A stretch of 6,371 nucleotides of DNA, taken from contig PIVW01000347.1 of assembly GCA_003353825.1 (NCBI GenBank), positions 1 to 6,371 of the forward strand. The letters run 5' to 3'. A program made the position numbers and the translations under genes. The notes below the pieces were generated by a model. The model had not been told where the DNA came from and searched no databases. It saw nothing but the letters and a program-made list of their open reading frames with translations. Below, in pieces: positions 5,420 through 6,371 of the stretch (positions are counted from its first letter, which is position 1; every line of letters begins with the position of its first letter). This stretch comes from Chloroflexota bacterium (GTDB lineage Bacteria > Chloroflexota > Anaerolineae > J102).

Positions 5420-6145
5420 CTAAAGATTGTAGAAAACAAGGCTAGCCGCACCGATCATGCCAGCATCATTGCCCAATGAGGCAAGCTCTACTGCAACGGC
5501 ATCGACATAGCTGACCATGCCGGTCCTTTTCATGGTACTGCGCATGGGTTCCAACAGCAATTCTCCGGCGGCGCTGACACCCCCACCCACGAGAATACGA
5601 TCCGGCCCATAGATGTGACACCAAGAAGTGGCTGCTAGTCCCAACCAAACGCCCATATTTTCGATCAAGTCGCAGGCTAAGGCATCACCAGTATGCGCCG
5701 CTTCGATGACACGATGCGCCGTTATCTCTCCCAAAACCAGTTTCTGCTGATTCAGAGTAGAGTCCGCTTGCTCTTGACTCCTGATAAGTGCCTCTCGTTC
5801 CAGAGCCAGGCTGGTGGCGACCGTCTCCAGGCAGCCCCAACAACCCAGTGGGCATTGCCAAGTACCCTTGGGGTCGACGATGATGTGGCCGGCATCACCC
5901 ATGCAACCCCGGGTCAGGCGCTGCGCCCGACCATCGACAACGAACCCCACGCCGATGCCGGTGCCGACCGTTATCACCAGCAAACGACCCCCTTCTTTTC
6001 CACTCCCGAAATAGGCCTCTGCTATCGCTGCCACTGTGGCATCATTGTCCAGGCACACTGCCATATCGAATTGCTGGGATAGATACGGCACGAGAGGGAA
6101 ATCATCCAACACAGGCACATTCGACCAGGTTGCTGACTGGGGCAC
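5420..6145 (-). pseudogene. ROK family sugar kinase, N-terminally truncated
   Basis: About 241 residues of a ROK protein (glucokinase, N-acetylglucosamine or N-acetylmannosamine kinase type). Numbering from the GTG at 6145: LDNDATVAA (32-40, catalytic Asp35), VGTGIGVGF (60-68), GDAGHII (83-89, His87), CPLGCWGCLE (98-107) and ILVGGGVSAAGELL (184-197). The family is normally about 300-320 residues and starts with a DxGGT phosphate-binding motif; that motif and roughly the first 60-75 residues are missing. The frame is open only to about 6171, where a stop and transposase sequence begin, so the GTG at 6145 is probably not a true start. The zinc motif is CxLGCxGC rather than CxCGxxGC. Its position upstream of the SIS isomerase suggests kinase and isomerase once acted in one sugar pathway. 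Probably inactive. Confidence 0.8.
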
Positions 6146-6173
6146 TGGGGTCGTTGAATGGGATTGATTAGAT

Positions 6174-6371
6174 TCAAGTCAGCGCCAGTGAGATTTTTTG
6201 GATTTTGAACAATTCCGCCAAAGAAGATCCCTTTTCAAGAATGCCCAGTGCAACCGCAGGCACTTGTTTGGTTGTAAAATGGGAGCGCACAAAATTATGC
6301 AGCACCCAATAAGCATCCAAGCGTTTTTGCAAGGGCTTCTTGTCTTTGGCATAAGTATTGGTCTTACGCCT
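6174..6371 (-). mobile_element. Transposase C-terminus, insertion sequence cut by window edge
   Basis: The minus strand reads 65 residues in from the right edge: RRKTNTYAKDKKPLQKRLDA, YWVLHNFVRSHFTTKQVPAV, ALGILEKGSSLAELFKIQ, and a short tail to TGA at 6174-6176. The 'RRKTNTYAK...YWVxHNFVRxHFTTxxVPAVALGIL' end is familiar from DDE-type insertion-sequence transposases widespread in cyanobacteria and Chloroflexota; the exact IS family (IS1-like is my best guess) is uncertain. The element should end a little beyond the stop, within about 6146-6173; TGGGGTCGTTGAATGGG (6146-6162) is the candidate terminus. ROK kinase sequence starts immediately to the left, so the insertion or a later deletion removed the kinase N-terminus. 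The catalytic core lies outside the window. Confidence 0.75.

Noticed and set aside
5693..6082. Plus-strand 129-codon frame opposite the ROK gene
   Set aside because: Shadow of the ROK coding frame; no domain and no ribosome site.

Overview
The window looks like bacterial accessory DNA, probably from an anaerobe or facultative environmental bacterium. Base composition is roughly balanced and Shine-Dalgarno sequences are normal. The gene content (several uroporphyrinogen-decarboxylase (URO-D) family methyltransferase-like paralogs, a DUF4432 aldose-epimerase-like protein, a stand-alone double-SIS sugar isomerase/deglycase, a ROK sugar kinase and a carbohydrate ABC permease remnant) is typical of sugar-utilisation islands in Chloroflexota and similar phyla. 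The intergenic palindromic repeat of the 'GTCAcCCTGAGCGAAGCGAAGG' type and the transposase tail fit that setting. The phylum is an inference, not something the sequence proves.

Layout, left to right. Bases 1-30 resemble the final repeat of a CRISPR array lying to the left. Bases 31-509 hold only weak candidates: a small plus-strand ORF, and an orphan minus-strand start codon with a good ribosome binding site whose frame closes after 23 codons. At 510-1220 two different URO-D family genes, both lacking their N-termini, are joined head to head at about 740-750, where there is a perfect 6-bp inverted repeat. A complete minus-strand DUF4432 gene (1205-2248) follows. Directly upstream of it is the last ~38 residues of a sugar ABC permease (2251-2367), which abuts in frame the stop codon of an intact URO-D family gene (2368-3537). 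Bases 3538-3814 hold no recognised gene. A plus-strand fragment (about 3815-4149) starts like a URO-D family N-terminal region and ends in unrecognised sequence. Next come an intact minus-strand SIS isomerase gene (4153-5205), a palindromic intergenic repeat with an apparent 33-nt insertion (5242-5372), a ROK kinase gene lacking its N-terminus (5420-about 6145), and the C-terminal end of a transposase (6174 to the right edge).

Functionally, the intact genes fit one theme: import of a sugar or amino sugar (permease), anomer or epimer handling (DUF4432), phosphorylation (ROK), isomerisation or deglycation of a sugar phosphate (SIS), and possibly methyl-group transfer by URO-D/MtaA/CmuA-like proteins. 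O-demethylation of methylated sugars is an attractive but unproven idea.

The most striking property is the mosaic structure. At least four joints put gene pieces next to unrelated or inverted pieces. Either the locus has been rearranged and is decaying around mobile elements, or the contig contains chimeric joins (for example from multiple-displacement amplification or assembly of paralogous genes). Reads spanning the joints would decide between these.
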